Assembly: GCA_016177805.1 (NCBI GenBank)
Contig: JACOUN010000083.1
Coordinates: 1 to 64,000 of the forward strand
Reading direction: 5' to 3'
Origin: Rhodocyclales bacterium
Lineage (GTDB): Bacteria; Pseudomonadota; Gammaproteobacteria; Burkholderiales; Rhodocyclaceae
Length of the DNA stretch: 64,000 bases
Under the pieces are notes generated by a model. It was not told where the DNA came from. It saw nothing but the letters and a program-made list of their open reading frames with translations, and did not search any database. A program made the position numbers and the translations under genes. Of the stretch, positions 1 to 8,948 are shown one piece after another (the first letter of the stretch is position 1; every line of letters begins with the position of its first letter).

Positions 1-87
1 TCGAAATTCCGCAATCAGGTCGGACCCACGCGCGCCACCTGCTCGCTCGTTTGGGCGCGCGTGGTCGCCTGATGTCAAAATATCGGG

Positions 88-109
88 AGAGGGTTTTACA
101 ACACCCTCT
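88..109. terminator. Candidate hairpin downstream of lptG
   Basis: A 7-bp inverted repeat (AGAGGGT / ACCCTCT, 8-nt loop) lies about 85 bp past the lptG stop. On the plus strand the right arm runs into TTTAG; on the minus strand no T-run follows. It could end transcription entering from the left or be a simple stem-loop. Nothing else between 1 and 193 looks coding. An imperfect GC-rich inverted repeat also spans about 13-75. Confidence 0.35.
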
Positions 110-130
110 TTAGCCCCGAATCACATCGTT

Positions 131-151
131 ATCGCGGCTAAAGCCGCTCCC
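131..151. repeat. REP-like palindromic element
   Basis: A short palindrome, GCGGC-TAAA-GCCGC (135-147 core), is followed by CTCCCAC. The reverse strand reads GTGGGAGCGGCTTTAGCCGC, the layout of REP-type intergenic elements known from several Proteobacteria. A weaker relative sharing GTGGGAGC and a CGCGA end lies at 31231-31260. Recognised from memory of the motif; not checked by genome-wide copy number. Confidence 0.5.
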
Positions 152-193
152 ACGGAGGCGCGGATCAGTTTCGGCGCAGGAAGGGCTTGCCTC

Positions 194-1270
194 TCAGCGC
201 CGCTCCACGCTCAGCAGCATCGCCGCCGCCGCGAACAGGAACAGCATGCTCGGGGTCAGCGCCGCGAGCACCGGTTGCCAGCCGTTGATCACGCCCAGGT
301 GCGAGAACAACCCGTTGAGCAGGTGAAACCCCACCCCCAGCATCACGCCGAGAAACACCTTGACGCTGACGCCGCCCATGCGGTCATGCGCAAATGCAAA
401 TGGCAGCGCCAGCGCCATCATGACCAGCGACGCGAACGGGTAGATGACCTTTTTCCACAGCGCGATCTCGAACCGATCGGCATTCTGCTTGTTGTCGCGC
501 AAATGGCTGATATAGGCGAACAGGGTGGCGACCGACATGCGCTCGGGCGCCACGATCAGCACGCTCAGGATTTCGGGCGACAGATCCGAACGCCAACTGA
601 TTTCTGCCACTTCCTTGACCTCGGTGCGATCCGCGCGCAGATAGGTCTGTTTGACGTCGGTCAGGCGCCAGTTCTTGCTCGCGGTGTCGTACACGCCTTT
701 GTCGGCTTCGCTGATGCTCAGCAGTTTCTGCTGCTCGTCGAACTCGAACACGCGAATGCGTTCCATGGTCCGGTCGGGCTGCACCGTACGCACGTTGATG
801 AACACCGCACCGTCCTTGATCCACAGCCCCGAGCGCAACTGGCTGGACACCGGCGAGCCGGTCGCGATGAGGCGCCATTGCTGTGCCGCGCGCTCGGCCG
901 GGGGCGCGAGATATTCGCCGAAGACAAAGGTGATGAGGGCGAAGATCAGTCCTATGCCGCCCAGCACGCGCAGCATGTCGGCGGTGGACATGCCAGCGGC
1001 GCGCATCACGGTGATCTCCGAGTTCTTGGCCAGCATGGTCAGCGCGTACAGCGTGCCGATCAGCACCACGATGGGCATCAGCTCATACACCCGACCGGGC
1101 AGGATCATCGCGACGTAGATCACCGCGTGATAGAGCTGATAGCCATCCTGACCGATGGAATCGAGTTCGTTGACCAGGTCGAAGAACGCGAACAGCCCGA
1201 GAAACGCCAGCAGCACCACGGCCGTGGCCCCAAGTATTTCGCGCGCCAGGTAGCGGGTGATGGTATTCAT
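194..1270 (-). CDS. lptG: LPS export ABC transporter permease LptG
   Basis: Inner-membrane permease that with LptF and LptB2 extracts lipopolysaccharide and passes it to LptC. The 358-aa protein has the family layout: three N-terminal helices (about 12-34, 60-80, 100-120), a periplasmic beta-jellyroll (about 130-265) and three C-terminal helices. The start at 1270 (MNTITRYL) is chosen because it overlaps the lptF stop by 4 bp; an upstream extension to 1411 would run inside lptF. The lptF-lptG order is the standard two-gene operon, and length matches the family (about 355-360 aa). No lptB or lptC is in view. Confidence 0.95.
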   Translation of the reverse strand: MNTITRYLAREILGATAVVLLAFLGLFAFFDLVNELDSIGQDGYQLYHAVIYVAMILPGRVYELMPIVVLIGTLYALTMLAKNSEITVMRAAGMSTADMLRVLGGIGLIFALITFVFGEYLAPPAERAAQQWRLIATGSPVSSQLRSGLWIKDGAVFINVRTVQPDRTMERIRVFEFDEQQKLLSISEADKGVYDTASKNWRLTDVKQTYLRADRTEVKEVAEISWRSDLSPEILSVLIVAPERMSVATLFAYISHLRDNKQNADRFEIALWKKVIYPFASLVMMALALPFAFAHDRMGGVSVKVFLGVMLGVGFHLLNGLFSHLGVINGWQPVLAALTPSMLFLFAAAAMLLSVERR

Positions 1271-2352
1271 TGCGCGCCACGCGAGCGGAAGAACGGCGCG
1301 ACCGCCAGACGCCGGTAGAACATCAACCCCAGCACCACCAACATGATCAGGTGCGGCAATACCAGGCCCAGTTCGAAACGCAAACGCCCCTGCGACACCC
1401 ATGCCTGGCACACGTTGATCGCGTTGCTGTACACAAGGTAGATGAGTATCGCGAAGATCATGTTGTAGCCACGTCCGGCGCGCGGATTGACGAACGACAT
1501 CGGAATCGCCATCAACACCAGCAACAGCGCCGCCACCGGCGCGCCGATGCGCCCGGCGAACTCGGCCATCTGACGGTCGGTGCCGCCCTTGATCAGATCG
1601 ACGGTCGAGGTGGTCTTGGAGCGCACCACTTGCCCCACCGCGCGCCGCGACTCTATCAATATGGAATAGCGCTCGAAATCCAGCACCTTGAACGCGGCCG
1701 AACCGGGCCCCCCTTCATAGCGGCTGCCCTGATCCAGCACCACGAAGCGGTCACCGGACGGATCGACATGGATGGAGCCGTTCGCCGAGGCCACCACGTC
1801 GATCCGTCCGTTCTGTTCGGATGCGACGAACACATTGCGCAAGCGCCCCTGCTCGTCGGCACCGGACTCGACGAAGAACACCCGTTGCGCCCCCACCGAC
1901 TCGCGAAACACCCCCGGCGCGACACGCGTCGTGTCGTCACGACTATCAAGCTGGGCGCGGAACTCCTCGTTCTTCAGGTTGGCCCACGGCGTGATGAGCA
2001 GACTCATGACCGCGATCACCGCCACCACCGGCAGGCCGAAGTGCAACACCGGCCGGATGAACGCCGTGAGCGGCATGCCCGAGGCAAACCAGATCACCAT
2101 TTCGGAATCGCGATAGGAGCGCGACAGCGACAGCAGCACCGCGATGAACGCGGTCAGCGACAACACCACAGGCATCTGCGCCAGCGCGCCGAAGCCGATC
2201 AGCGCGACCACCGCATCGGCGGGCACGCGCCCGCCCGCCGCCTGCCCGAGCAGGCGGATCAGCACCGTGGTGATGAGTATGGCAAACAGCGCCACAAACA
2301 CGCCGGCAGCGGCATGAGCAAATTCACGCTTGGTAGCGCGGAGAAAAATCAT
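1267..2352 (-). CDS. lptF: LPS export ABC transporter permease LptF
   Basis: Partner permease of LptG in the LptB2FG lipopolysaccharide extractor. The 361-aa product starts MIFLRATKREF, has N-terminal membrane helices, a periplasmic domain around 130-265 and C-terminal helices including a conserved basic loop (NPRAGRGYNMIFAIL). It is the first gene of the lptFG operon and is divergent from pepA across 116 bp, an arrangement conserved in beta- and gammaproteobacteria. No unusual features. Confidence 0.95.
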   Translation of the reverse strand: MIFLRATKREFAHAAAGVFVALFAILITTVLIRLLGQAAGGRVPADAVVALIGFGALAQMPVVLSLTAFIAVLLSLSRSYRDSEMVIWFASGMPLTAFIRPVLHFGLPVVAVIAVMSLLITPWANLKNEEFRAQLDSRDDTTRVAPGVFRESVGAQRVFFVESGADEQGRLRNVFVASEQNGRIDVVASANGSIHVDPSGDRFVVLDQGSRYEGGPGSAAFKVLDFERYSILIESRRAVGQVVRSKTTSTVDLIKGGTDRQMAEFAGRIGAPVAALLLVLMAIPMSFVNPRAGRGYNMIFAILIYLVYSNAINVCQAWVSQGRLRFELGLVLPHLIMLVVLGLMFYRRLAVAPFFRSRGAQ

Positions 2353-2392
2353 CGCGCGAAATGTATGGGAAAGTGTATGAGGGACGCCGCTT

Positions 2393-2422
2393 TTGACGGG
2401 CTCGTTGCGAACGGGCCATAAT
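2393..2422 (+). promoter_or_regulatory. Sigma-70-type promoter for pepA
   Basis: TTGACG (2393-2398) and CATAAT (2417-2422) are separated by 18 bp; each matches consensus at five of six positions. The predicted transcript start is about 40 bp before the pepA GTG. Position and fit are good, but no experimental evidence is available. Confidence 0.55.
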
Positions 2423-2468
2423 CGGCGGTCAGTCGCACGCGCTATGCGTTCATTATCTGGAGAAACCC

Positions 2469-3968
2469 GTGGAATTTACCATAAAGACCGGCACCCCGGA
2501 GAAGCTGGACACCGGCACGGTGGTGGTCGCAAGCTTCGCCGGCGGCAAGCTCACCCCAGCAGCAGCAGCCCTCGACAAGGCCAGCAAGGGCAAACTTTCC
2601 ACCGTCATCGCACGCGGCGATCTTGACGACAAGGCCGGCGCGCTGCTGGTGCTTCACGACCTGCCCGGCACGGCGTGCGAGCGCGTCATCGCCGTCAGCC
2701 TGGGCAAGCAGGACGAATTCGGCGAACGCGCGTGGCGTGACGCCCTCGCCGCCATCGCCAAGGCGCTGACATCCGGTCCGGCCGCCAGCGCGGCAGTGTG
2801 TCTGGCCGACACCGAAGTCCCCGGACGCGACCTGGCGTGGTCGGTGCTGCAGCTCACCCGCGCCATCGGCGAAGCCACCTACCGCTACCAAACGACGCGC
2901 GGCAAAGCCAAGGACGAACCCCGCGGCGGTGTCACCCAGGTGCTCATCCTGACCACCAGCAAGGTCAACACCGAACTCGAAACCGCGCTGGCGAACGGCC
3001 AGGCAATCGCCGAAGGCATGGCGCTGGCCAAGGAACTGGGCAATCTGCCGGGCAACATCTGCACCCCTGCCTATCTCGCCGAAACCGCTCAGCAACTGGG
3101 CAAGTCACTGAAGTTCAAGGTCGAGGTGCTGGAGCAGAAGGACATGGAGAAGCTGGGCATGGGCTCGCTGCTCTCCGTGGCGCGTGGCTCGCGTCAACCG
3201 CCCAAGTTGATCGTCATGCAGTACAAGGGCGGCAAGGCCAAGGACAAGCCGGTGGTGCTGGTCGGCAAGGGCGTCACCTTCGACTCGGGCGGCATCTCGC
3301 TCAAGCCCGGCGCCGAAATGGACGAGATGAAGTTCGACATGTGCGGCGCCGCCAGCGTGCTGGGCACCTTCAAGGCGCTCGCGCGGATGGCGCTGCCGAT
3401 CAACGTCGTCGGCATCATCCCGGCCACCGAAAACATGCCCGGCGGCAGCGCGACCAAGCCCGGCGACGTGGTCACCTCGATGAGCGGGCAGACCATAGAG
3501 ATCCTCAACACCGACGCCGAAGGGCGCTTGATCCTGTGCGACGCGCTGACCTACGCCGAACGCTTCAAGCCCGATTGCGTGATCGACATCGCCACCCTTA
3601 CCGGCGCGTGCGTGGTGGCGCTGGGCAAGATCCCGAGCGGTCTGCTGGCCAACGACGACGCGCTGGCGCGCGAGCTGCTCGATTGCGGCACCACCTCGGG
3701 CGATCGCGCCTGGCAGTTGCCGCTATGGGAAGACTACCAGGAGCTGCTCAAGAGCAACTTCGCCGACATCGCCAACATCGGCGGGCGCTACGGCGGCACC
3801 ATCACCGCCGCCTGCTTCCTCGCGCGCTTCACCAAGGCCTACACCTGGGCGCACCTCGACATCGCCGGCACCGCCTGGGTATCGGGCGACGCCAAGGGCG
3901 CCACCGGTCGGCCAGTCCCGCTGCTCACCCAGTTCTTGCTGGGCCGCGCCGCCACCGGACAGGGCTGA
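2469..3968 (+). CDS. pepA: Leucyl aminopeptidase PepA (M17)
   Basis: Cytosolic dimetal aminopeptidase that removes N-terminal residues from peptides; PepA homologues can also bind DNA. The 499-aa protein shows the M17 C-terminal catalytic domain: GKGVTFDSGG (about 266-275, metal-binding Lys and Asp) and the family signature NTDAEGRL (about 347-354). The start is GTG, preceded by GGAG seven to eight bases upstream. Length is typical (about 500 aa). It heads a pepA-holC-unknown run in which genes touch or overlap, and is divergent from lptFG as in many Proteobacteria. Confidence 0.96.
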   Translation: MEFTIKTGTPEKLDTGTVVVASFAGGKLTPAAAALDKASKGKLSTVIARGDLDDKAGALLVLHDLPGTACERVIAVSLGKQDEFGERAWRDALAAIAKALTSGPAASAAVCLADTEVPGRDLAWSVLQLTRAIGEATYRYQTTRGKAKDEPRGGVTQVLILTTSKVNTELETALANGQAIAEGMALAKELGNLPGNICTPAYLAETAQQLGKSLKFKVEVLEQKDMEKLGMGSLLSVARGSRQPPKLIVMQYKGGKAKDKPVVLVGKGVTFDSGGISLKPGAEMDEMKFDMCGAASVLGTFKALARMALPINVVGIIPATENMPGGSATKPGDVVTSMSGQTIEILNTDAEGRLILCDALTYAERFKPDCVIDIATLTGACVVALGKIPSGLLANDDALARELLDCGTTSGDRAWQLPLWEDYQELLKSNFADIANIGGRYGGTITAACFLARFTKAYTWAHLDIAGTAWVSGDAKGATGRPVPLLTQFLLGRAATGQG

Positions 3969-3973
3969 CCAGC

Positions 3974-4411
3974 GTGACGCGGGTGCGGTTCTACCACAAC
4001 ACCGAAAACCCGCACGCGCTCGCCTGCGAGCTGGTGGAGCGCGCCTGCGGCAGCGGGCGCAAGGTGGTGCTGCACATGCCCGACGCGGCATCGGCCGAGC
4101 GCTTCGACCACATGCTGTGGAGTTTCGACCCGCTCGCCTTCGTCCCGCACGTGATGGCCGGCTCGCCGCTGGCGGCGCAAACGCCGGTCATCATCGCGCG
4201 CAACCCCGGCGAAGCGCTGCCGGATCACGACGACCTGCTGTTCAACCTGGGGCCCACGCCCCCGCCCGATCTCGAACGCTACCGTCTGCTGGTCGAAATC
4301 GTCGGCCTGGGTGAAGATGAACGCCAGGCGGCGCGCCAGCGCTGGATGCACTACAAGTCGTGTGGATACTCGATACAGGCGTTCGACTCACAGCGGCGGG
4401 AAGCGATATGA
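3974..4411 (+). CDS. holC: DNA polymerase III chi subunit HolC
   Basis: Chi subunit of the clamp-loader complex; it links the loader (through psi) to single-strand DNA-binding protein. The 145-aa product starts at a GTG five bases after the pepA stop (MTRVRFYHNT) and shows the chi pattern: an N-terminal FYH, ERACGSGRKV, a WSFDP segment and FNLG near residue 90. The gene position after pepA and before valS is the classic one. A longer same-frame extension upstream lies inside pepA and is rejected. Confidence 0.93.
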   Translation: MTRVRFYHNTENPHALACELVERACGSGRKVVLHMPDAASAERFDHMLWSFDPLAFVPHVMAGSPLAAQTPVIIARNPGEALPDHDDLLFNLGPTPPPDLERYRLLVEIVGLGEDERQAARQRWMHYKSCGYSIQAFDSQRREAI

Positions 4412-4929
4412 GCCATGACTGGCGCAAGCCGACCGACGACCCCGCTGATGAGCTGAAGGAAGCCGACATCCTGCTGGAAAAGGCCGACGCGCTGCTGCGC
4501 CGGCACAAGATCCGGGACAACAAGAGCGCCGACGCGCCCGCCCCGGATGACGACCTGCCGGTGCTCACCGACGTAGTCGACGACCTGATGATCGAGCCGC
4601 TGCTGCGCTTCGACGCCTCCGCCGAACCCGTCGCGAGAACACCACCTACCGACAGCCGAGTTGCCCCGGCGGCACCGCCCGCCACCGGGGTGTCGGTCGA
4701 ACTGACCGAACTGCTGGTCAACCTCGACACCGAACTGGCGCGCGAGGTCGAAAACTGGTTCGCCGACGAACTGCCGCAACTGGTCACGCGCGAACTCGAC
4801 CGCTTCGCCCAGCGCCTGCGCGAAGAGGCCACCGCTCACATGCGCGCGACCCTGATCCCGGCCCTGTCCGAGCGCATCGCGGTGCTGCTGGAACAAGCCC
4901 TCACCGCGCCGCGCGATCCGCCAACCTGA
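4408..4929 (+). CDS. Hypothetical acidic protein downstream of holC
   Basis: A 173-aa protein starting at an ATG that overlaps the holC stop (ATGA), so translational coupling is likely. The N-terminal half is charged and low in hydrophobics, with a Pro/Ala-rich stretch around 80-95. Residues 95-165 look helical and amphipathic (LLVNLDTELAREVENWF, then regularly spaced Leu/Arg). No signal peptide or membrane segment is seen. Proteins of this type sit between holC and valS in betaproteobacteria (possibly the DUF2486 group, from memory). Function unknown; the context hints at, but does not prove, a replication-related role. Confidence 0.75.
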   Translation: MSHDWRKPTDDPADELKEADILLEKADALLRRHKIRDNKSADAPAPDDDLPVLTDVVDDLMIEPLLRFDASAEPVARTPPTDSRVAPAAPPATGVSVELTELLVNLDTELAREVENWFADELPQLVTRELDRFAQRLREEATAHMRATLIPALSERIAVLLEQALTAPRDPPT

Positions 4930-4930
4930 T

Positions 4931-5572
4931 TCAGCCTGTGCAACCCGCGAACGTCAGTGCGTGCGCCTGCAGCAGTACCGCCCACGCGGCGCCATCCAGC
5001 ACCGACTGGCGCCGCCGCAACTGTTCCAGATCATGCTTTGCCGCCGCCTGCGCGCGCAGGCGCTTGCGCATCTTCTCCAGATCGATCAGCGCCACTTCGG
5101 GCCGCTCCCCGTTCCAGCGCACCATCACGTGCTTGTCGTACAGACAACTGTGCTGCAGAGCGGCCCGATGCAGCACACCCAGACATGAACCAATCTCGCG
5201 TGCCAACGCCACAAGACGTTCAACGCTCAAACCGAGCTGCTGCGACAGATCCGCGTAGCCGCTCAACTCCTCCGTCACCACCACCGCTTCCAGCCCCCGC
5301 GAGCCGCGCCGCACACCATGGAACACCGGCACGGGCACCCGCAGCCCCAGTTCGCGCAGCCGGTTCAGGTAGTGCCATTCGCGGCTCGCGGTCGGCCAGC
5401 CGAGCGGATGCGCGAGCGTGCGGCACAAGTGGTTGCGCTGGCGCTTGACGTACAGGGTGCCGGTGGCACCCTTGACCCGCAGCATGCCGCTCCAGCCGTT
5501 GCGCCGCTCATTGGGCGGCTCGACCCAGTCGCCGGGCACGTTCCACCAGTAATCGAAATCACCCTCTGCCAT
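4931..5572 (-). CDS. InaA/WaaP-family lipopolysaccharide core kinase-like protein
   Basis: Kinase-fold protein of the InaA/Kdo-kinase group, whose members phosphorylate sugars of the LPS inner core. The 213-aa product has a family-like N-terminus (DFDYWWN), a lysine in TLYVKRQRN, the catalytic-loop equivalent LQHSCLYDKHVMV (about 160) and the metal-binding-like ALIDLEK (about 184). The start at 5572 is preferred; upstream in-frame codons run into valS. It converges on the holC cluster with one base between stops and is divergent from valS. The specific sugar acceptor cannot be read from sequence. Confidence 0.8.
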   Translation of the reverse strand: MAEGDFDYWWNVPGDWVEPPNERRNGWSGMLRVKGATGTLYVKRQRNHLCRTLAHPLGWPTASREWHYLNRLRELGLRVPVPVFHGVRRGSRGLEAVVVTEELSGYADLSQQLGLSVERLVALAREIGSCLGVLHRAALQHSCLYDKHVMVRWNGERPEVALIDLEKMRKRLRAQAAAKHDLEQLRRRQSVLDGAAWAVLLQAHALTFAGCTG

Positions 5573-5683
5573 GCGCGGCTCCACGTTCCGGTTGTTCGTC
5601 TGGGCCGCAATCCTAACAGCCTGCCGGACTTGCACGCCATGCTGCGTGGCAGCATTCAACGCCGGAGGGGCGGGTCGATCCGC

Positions 5684-5689
5684 TATAAT
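5684..5689 (+). promoter_or_regulatory. -10 element upstream of valS
   Basis: A perfect TATAAT lies 33 bp before the valS ATG. No convincing -35 hexamer is seen at 16-18 bp spacing, so the promoter call rests on the -10 alone. Confidence 0.4.
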
Positions 5690-5722
5690 CCGCGTTTCCT
5701 TACCCGACCCAACTGAACGAAT

Positions 5723-8602
5723 ATGGAACTGGCCAAAAGTTTCGAACCTGCGGCAATCGAGTCCCGCTGGTATCCGGAGTGGGAGTCGCGCGGCTATTTC
5801 GACGCCGGCCTCGACAAAGCGAAAAGCGACGCGTTCTGCATCCTGCTGCCGCCGCCCAACGTCACCGGCACGCTGCACATGGGGCATGGCTTCAACCAGA
5901 CCATCATGGACGGACTGACCCGCCACCACCGCATGCTGGGGCATAACACGCTGTGGCAGCCGCACCGCATGCTGGGCCACAACACGCTGTGGCAGCCGGG
6001 CACCGACCACGCCGGGATCGCGACCCAGATCGTGGTCGAGCGCCAGCTCGACGCGCAGGGCGTATCGCGCCACGACCTCGGCCGCGCCGCATTCGTCGAC
6101 AAGGTGTGGGAGTGGAAGGCCTATTCGGGCGGCACCATCACGCGCCAGATGCGCCGCATGGGCACCTCGCCGGACTGGAAGCGCGAGCGTTTCACGATGG
6201 ACGAGGGGCTATCCAGGACCGTCACCGAGACCTTCGTGCGCCTGTACAACGAGGGCCTGATCTATCGCGGCAAGCGCCTGGTGAACTGGGACCCCAAGCT
6301 CGGCACGGCGGTGTCCGACCTCGAAGTGGTGTCGGAAGAGGAAGATGGTTTTCTGTGGCACATCACCTACCCCTTCGCAGACGGTCCCATCGGCGATCTG
6401 ACCGGTCTGACCGTCGCGACCACCCGCCCCGAAACCATGCTCGGCGACGTCGCGGTGATGGTGCACCCGGAAGACGAACGCTACGCCCACCTGATCGGCA
6501 AGACCGTGCAACTGCCGCTGTGCGGGCGCGACATTCCGATCATCGCCGACGACTACGTCGACCGTGAGTTCGGCACCGGCTGCGTCAAAGTCACCCCGGC
6601 GCACGACTTCAACGACTACGCGGTGGGCCTGCGCCACAACCTGCCGATGATCAGCATCCTGCGTCTGGACGCCCACGTGAGCGACGAAGCGCCGCAGAAA
6701 TACCGGGGTCTGGAACGCTACGCCGCGCGCGAAGCCGTGGTGCAGGATCTGGAAGCGCTGGGCCTGCTCGCCGGGGTCAAGCCGCACAAACTGCAGGTGC
6801 CGCGCGGCGACCGCACCCATGCGGTAATCGAACCCATGCTCACCGACCAGTGGTTCGTCGCGATGAGCAAGCCCGGCGCCAACGGCAAGAGCATCACCGA
6901 GGAAGCGCTGGCGTGCGTCGCCTCGGGCGAAATCCGCTTCCACCCGGAGAACTGGGTCAACACCTACAACCAGTGGCTCAACAACATCCAGGACTGGTGC
7001 ATCTCGCGCCAGTTGTGGTGGGGGCACCAGATCCCGGCGTGGTACGCCGAGGACGACTCGCGCGTGTGGGTCGCGCACGACGAGGCCGAAGCGCGGGCGC
7101 TGGCGGCCAAGGACGGCTACGACGGCGCGCTGCGCCGCGACGAAGACGTGCTCGACACCTGGTACTCGTCGGCGCTGTGGCCGTTCTCGACCCTGGACTG
7201 GACCCCGGAGTGGCCGCAGAAGTCCAACGACGCGCTGGATCTGTATCTGCCGTCGTCGGTGCTGGTGACCGGCTTCGACATCATCTTCTTCTGGGTCGCG
7301 CGCATGGTCATGATGACCAGGCACATTACCGGCAAGATCCCGTTCCGCGATGTCTATGTGCACGGCCTGATCCGTGACGCGGAAGGTCAGAAGATGAGCA
7401 AGTCCAAGGGCAACGTGCTCGACCCCATCGACCTGATCGACGGCATCGCGCTCGACGATCTGGTCAACAAGCGCACCTTCGGCCTGATGAACCCCAAGGA
7501 CGCGAAGAACATCGAGAAGCGCACGCGCAAGGAGTTCCCCGACGGCATCCCGGCCTTCGGCACCGACGCGCTGCGCTTCACCTTCGCCTCGCTCGCCACG
7601 CCGGGGCGCGACATCAAGTTCGACCTGTCGCGCTGCGAGGGCTATCGCAACTTCTGCAACAAGCTGTGGAACGCGACCCGCTTCGTCCTGATGAACACCC
7701 AGGACCACGACTGCGGCCTGGCCGGCGCCGCCGGCAGCACGACCTGCACCCAGGAATGGCTGGATTTCTCGTTTGCCGACCGCTGGATCGTGTCGAAGCT
7801 GCAGCGCACCGAAGCCGAGGTGGCGCAACATTTCAACGAGTTCCGCTTCGACCTGATCGCCAAGTCCATCTACGAATTCGTCTGGGACGAGTACTGCGAC
7901 TGGTACCTGGAACTGGCCAAGGTGCAGATCCAGAACGGCAGCGCGGCCCAGCAGCGCGCCACCCGCCGCACCCTGCTGCGGGTGCTGGAAACGGTGCTGC
8001 GCCTGGCCCACCCGCTGATTCCGTTCATCACCGAGGAACTGTGGCAGACCGTCGCGCCGCTGGCCGGGCGCAAGGACAGCGACAGCATCATGGTGGCACG
8101 CTATCCGCAGGCCGATCTGTCGCGCCTGGACGAGGTCAGCGAGGCGAAGATCGCCGAACTCAAGGCCATGGTGCACGTGTGCCGCAACCTGCGCGGCGAG
8201 ATGAACATCTCCCCGGCGCAGCGCATGCCGCTGGTGGTGGCCGGCGATGCAACCAAGCTGGAAATCTACGCTCCCTACCTGAGCGGCCTGGCCAAGCTCT
8301 CGGAGGTCGAGATCGTCGCCGAAATCGGCACAGATGAACTGGCGCCGGTCGCGGTCGCGGGCGAGTTCAAGCTGATGCTGCGGGTCGAGATCGACATCGC
8401 GGCCGAGTGCGAGCGTCTGCAAAAGGAAATCGCGCGGCTTGAAGGTGAAGTGGTCAAGGCCGAAAGCAAGCTCGGCAACGCGAGCTTCGTCGACCGCGCC
8501 CCGGCCGCAGTGGTGCAACAGGAGCGCGACCGGCTGGCATCCTTCGTCGCCACGCTGGACAAGCTGCGCCCGCAATACCAGCGCCTGCGCGGCGCAAGCT
8601 GA
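5723..8602 (+). CDS. valS: Valyl-tRNA synthetase ValS, with a 12-residue tandem duplication
   Basis: Class I synthetase charging tRNA-Val. The 959-aa protein carries the HIGH-type HMGH (52-55), GTDHAG just after residue 92, the editing domain with TTRPET, the [11 protein letters not shown] segment, KMSKS (in [10 protein letters not shown]), the anticodon domain and a C-terminal coiled coil. Residues 69-80 are repeated exactly as 81-92 ([12 protein letters not shown] twice). Homologues have one copy between HMGH and GTDHAG. The two 36-bp copies (5927-5962, 5963-5998) differ at two synonymous third positions. The rest looks intact, so the gene should be functional unless the insert disturbs the Rossmann core. 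Confidence 0.95.
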   Translation: MELAKSFEPAAIESRWYPEWESRGYFDAGLDKAKSDAFCILLPPPNVTGTLHMGHGFNQTIMDGLTRHHRMLGHNTLWQPHRMLGHNTLWQPGTDHAGIATQIVVERQLDAQGVSRHDLGRAAFVDKVWEWKAYSGGTITRQMRRMGTSPDWKRERFTMDEGLSRTVTETFVRLYNEGLIYRGKRLVNWDPKLGTAVSDLEVVSEEEDGFLWHITYPFADGPIGDLTGLTVATTRPETMLGDVAVMVHPEDERYAHLIGKTVQLPLCGRDIPIIADDYVDREFGTGCVKVTPAHDFNDYAVGLRHNLPMISILRLDAHVSDEAPQKYRGLERYAAREAVVQDLEALGLLAGVKPHKLQVPRGDRTHAVIEPMLTDQWFVAMSKPGANGKSITEEALACVASGEIRFHPENWVNTYNQWLNNIQDWCISRQLWWGHQIPAWYAEDDSRVWVAHDEAEARALAAKDGYDGALRRDEDVLDTWYSSALWPFSTLDWTPEWPQKSNDALDLYLPSSVLVTGFDIIFFWVARMVMMTRHITGKIPFRDVYVHGLIRDAEGQKMSKSKGNVLDPIDLIDGIALDDLVNKRTFGLMNPKDAKNIEKRTRKEFPDGIPAFGTDALRFTFASLATPGRDIKFDLSRCEGYRNFCNKLWNATRFVLMNTQDHDCGLAGAAGSTTCTQEWLDFSFADRWIVSKLQRTEAEVAQHFNEFRFDLIAKSIYEFVWDEYCDWYLELAKVQIQNGSAAQQRATRRTLLRVLETVLRLAHPLIPFITEELWQTVAPLAGRKDSDSIMVARYPQADLSRLDEVSEAKIAELKAMVHVCRNLRGEMNISPAQRMPLVVAGDATKLEIYAPYLSGLAKLSEVEIVAEIGTDELAPVAVAGEFKLMLRVEIDIAAECERLQKEIARLEGEVVKAESKLGNASFVDRAPAAVVQQERDRLASFVATLDKLRPQYQRLRGAS

Positions 8603-8620
8603 CAGTTTCTGCTTGCTGCA

Positions 8621-8654
8621 ATGATGACGGCCACCCGAAGGTGGCCGTCATCAT
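8621..8654. terminator. Bidirectional hairpin between valS and the tusA-like gene
   Basis: A perfect 15-bp inverted repeat (arms 8621-8635 and 8640-8654) with a 4-nt CGAA loop sits between two converging stops. The stem is very stable, but no long T-run follows on either side. Position and symmetry suggest it ends transcription from both directions. Confidence 0.75.
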
Positions 8655-8668
8655 GTGAACCTGAACGC

Positions 8669-8899
8669 CTACTTGCGCTTCAGATAGAACTCGAAGGTCT
8701 GGTCTTCCTTCTCGTCCTGCTTGAGCAGTTCGTTGCCGGTCTGCTTGGCGAACGCCTGGAAATCCTTGACTGAACCGGGGTCGGTCGCCAGCACCCGCAC
8801 GATCTGCCCGGTGACCAGTTCCGCCAGCGCCTTCTTGGTGCGCAATATCGGCAACGGGCAGTTCAGCCCGCGCGCATCGACTTCCTTGTCTACCTTCAT
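8669..8899 (-). CDS. TusA/SirA-family sulfurtransferase-like protein
   Basis: A 76-aa TusA-fold protein. It begins with the family pattern DARGLNCPLPILRTKKAL; Cys14 of CPLP is the persulfide-carrying residue in TusA proteins. TusA relays sulfur for tRNA 2-thiouridine, molybdenum cofactor or oxidative sulfur metabolism; which applies here is not shown. Its neighbourhood with bepA and moaC is common in betaproteobacteria and fits a sulfur-carrier or Moco link. Start at 8899 (ATG), 49 bp from the bepA stop, probably the last gene of a bepA-tusA unit. Confidence 0.88.
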   Translation of the reverse strand: MKVDKEVDARGLNCPLPILRTKKALAELVTGQIVRVLATDPGSVKDFQAFAKQTGNELLKQDEKEDQTFEFYLKRK

Positions 8900-8948
8900 T
8901 GCTTGTATCCCCTGGTCAAGATGCCGCGCATTTTACCCGCAGTCGTAA

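Noticed and set aside
275-1318. 347-aa frame antisense to lptG
   Set aside because: Shadow of a well-supported lptG gene; low-complexity His/Gln/Arg composition.
2798-3973. Upstream extension of the holC frame through pepA
   Set aside because: Basic, low-complexity translation overlapping the catalytic part of pepA; the HolC homology begins at the GTG at 3974.
6209-8575. 788-aa open frame antisense to valS
   Set aside because: Same artefact: valS covers the region with all motifs, and the antisense product has no recognisable domain.
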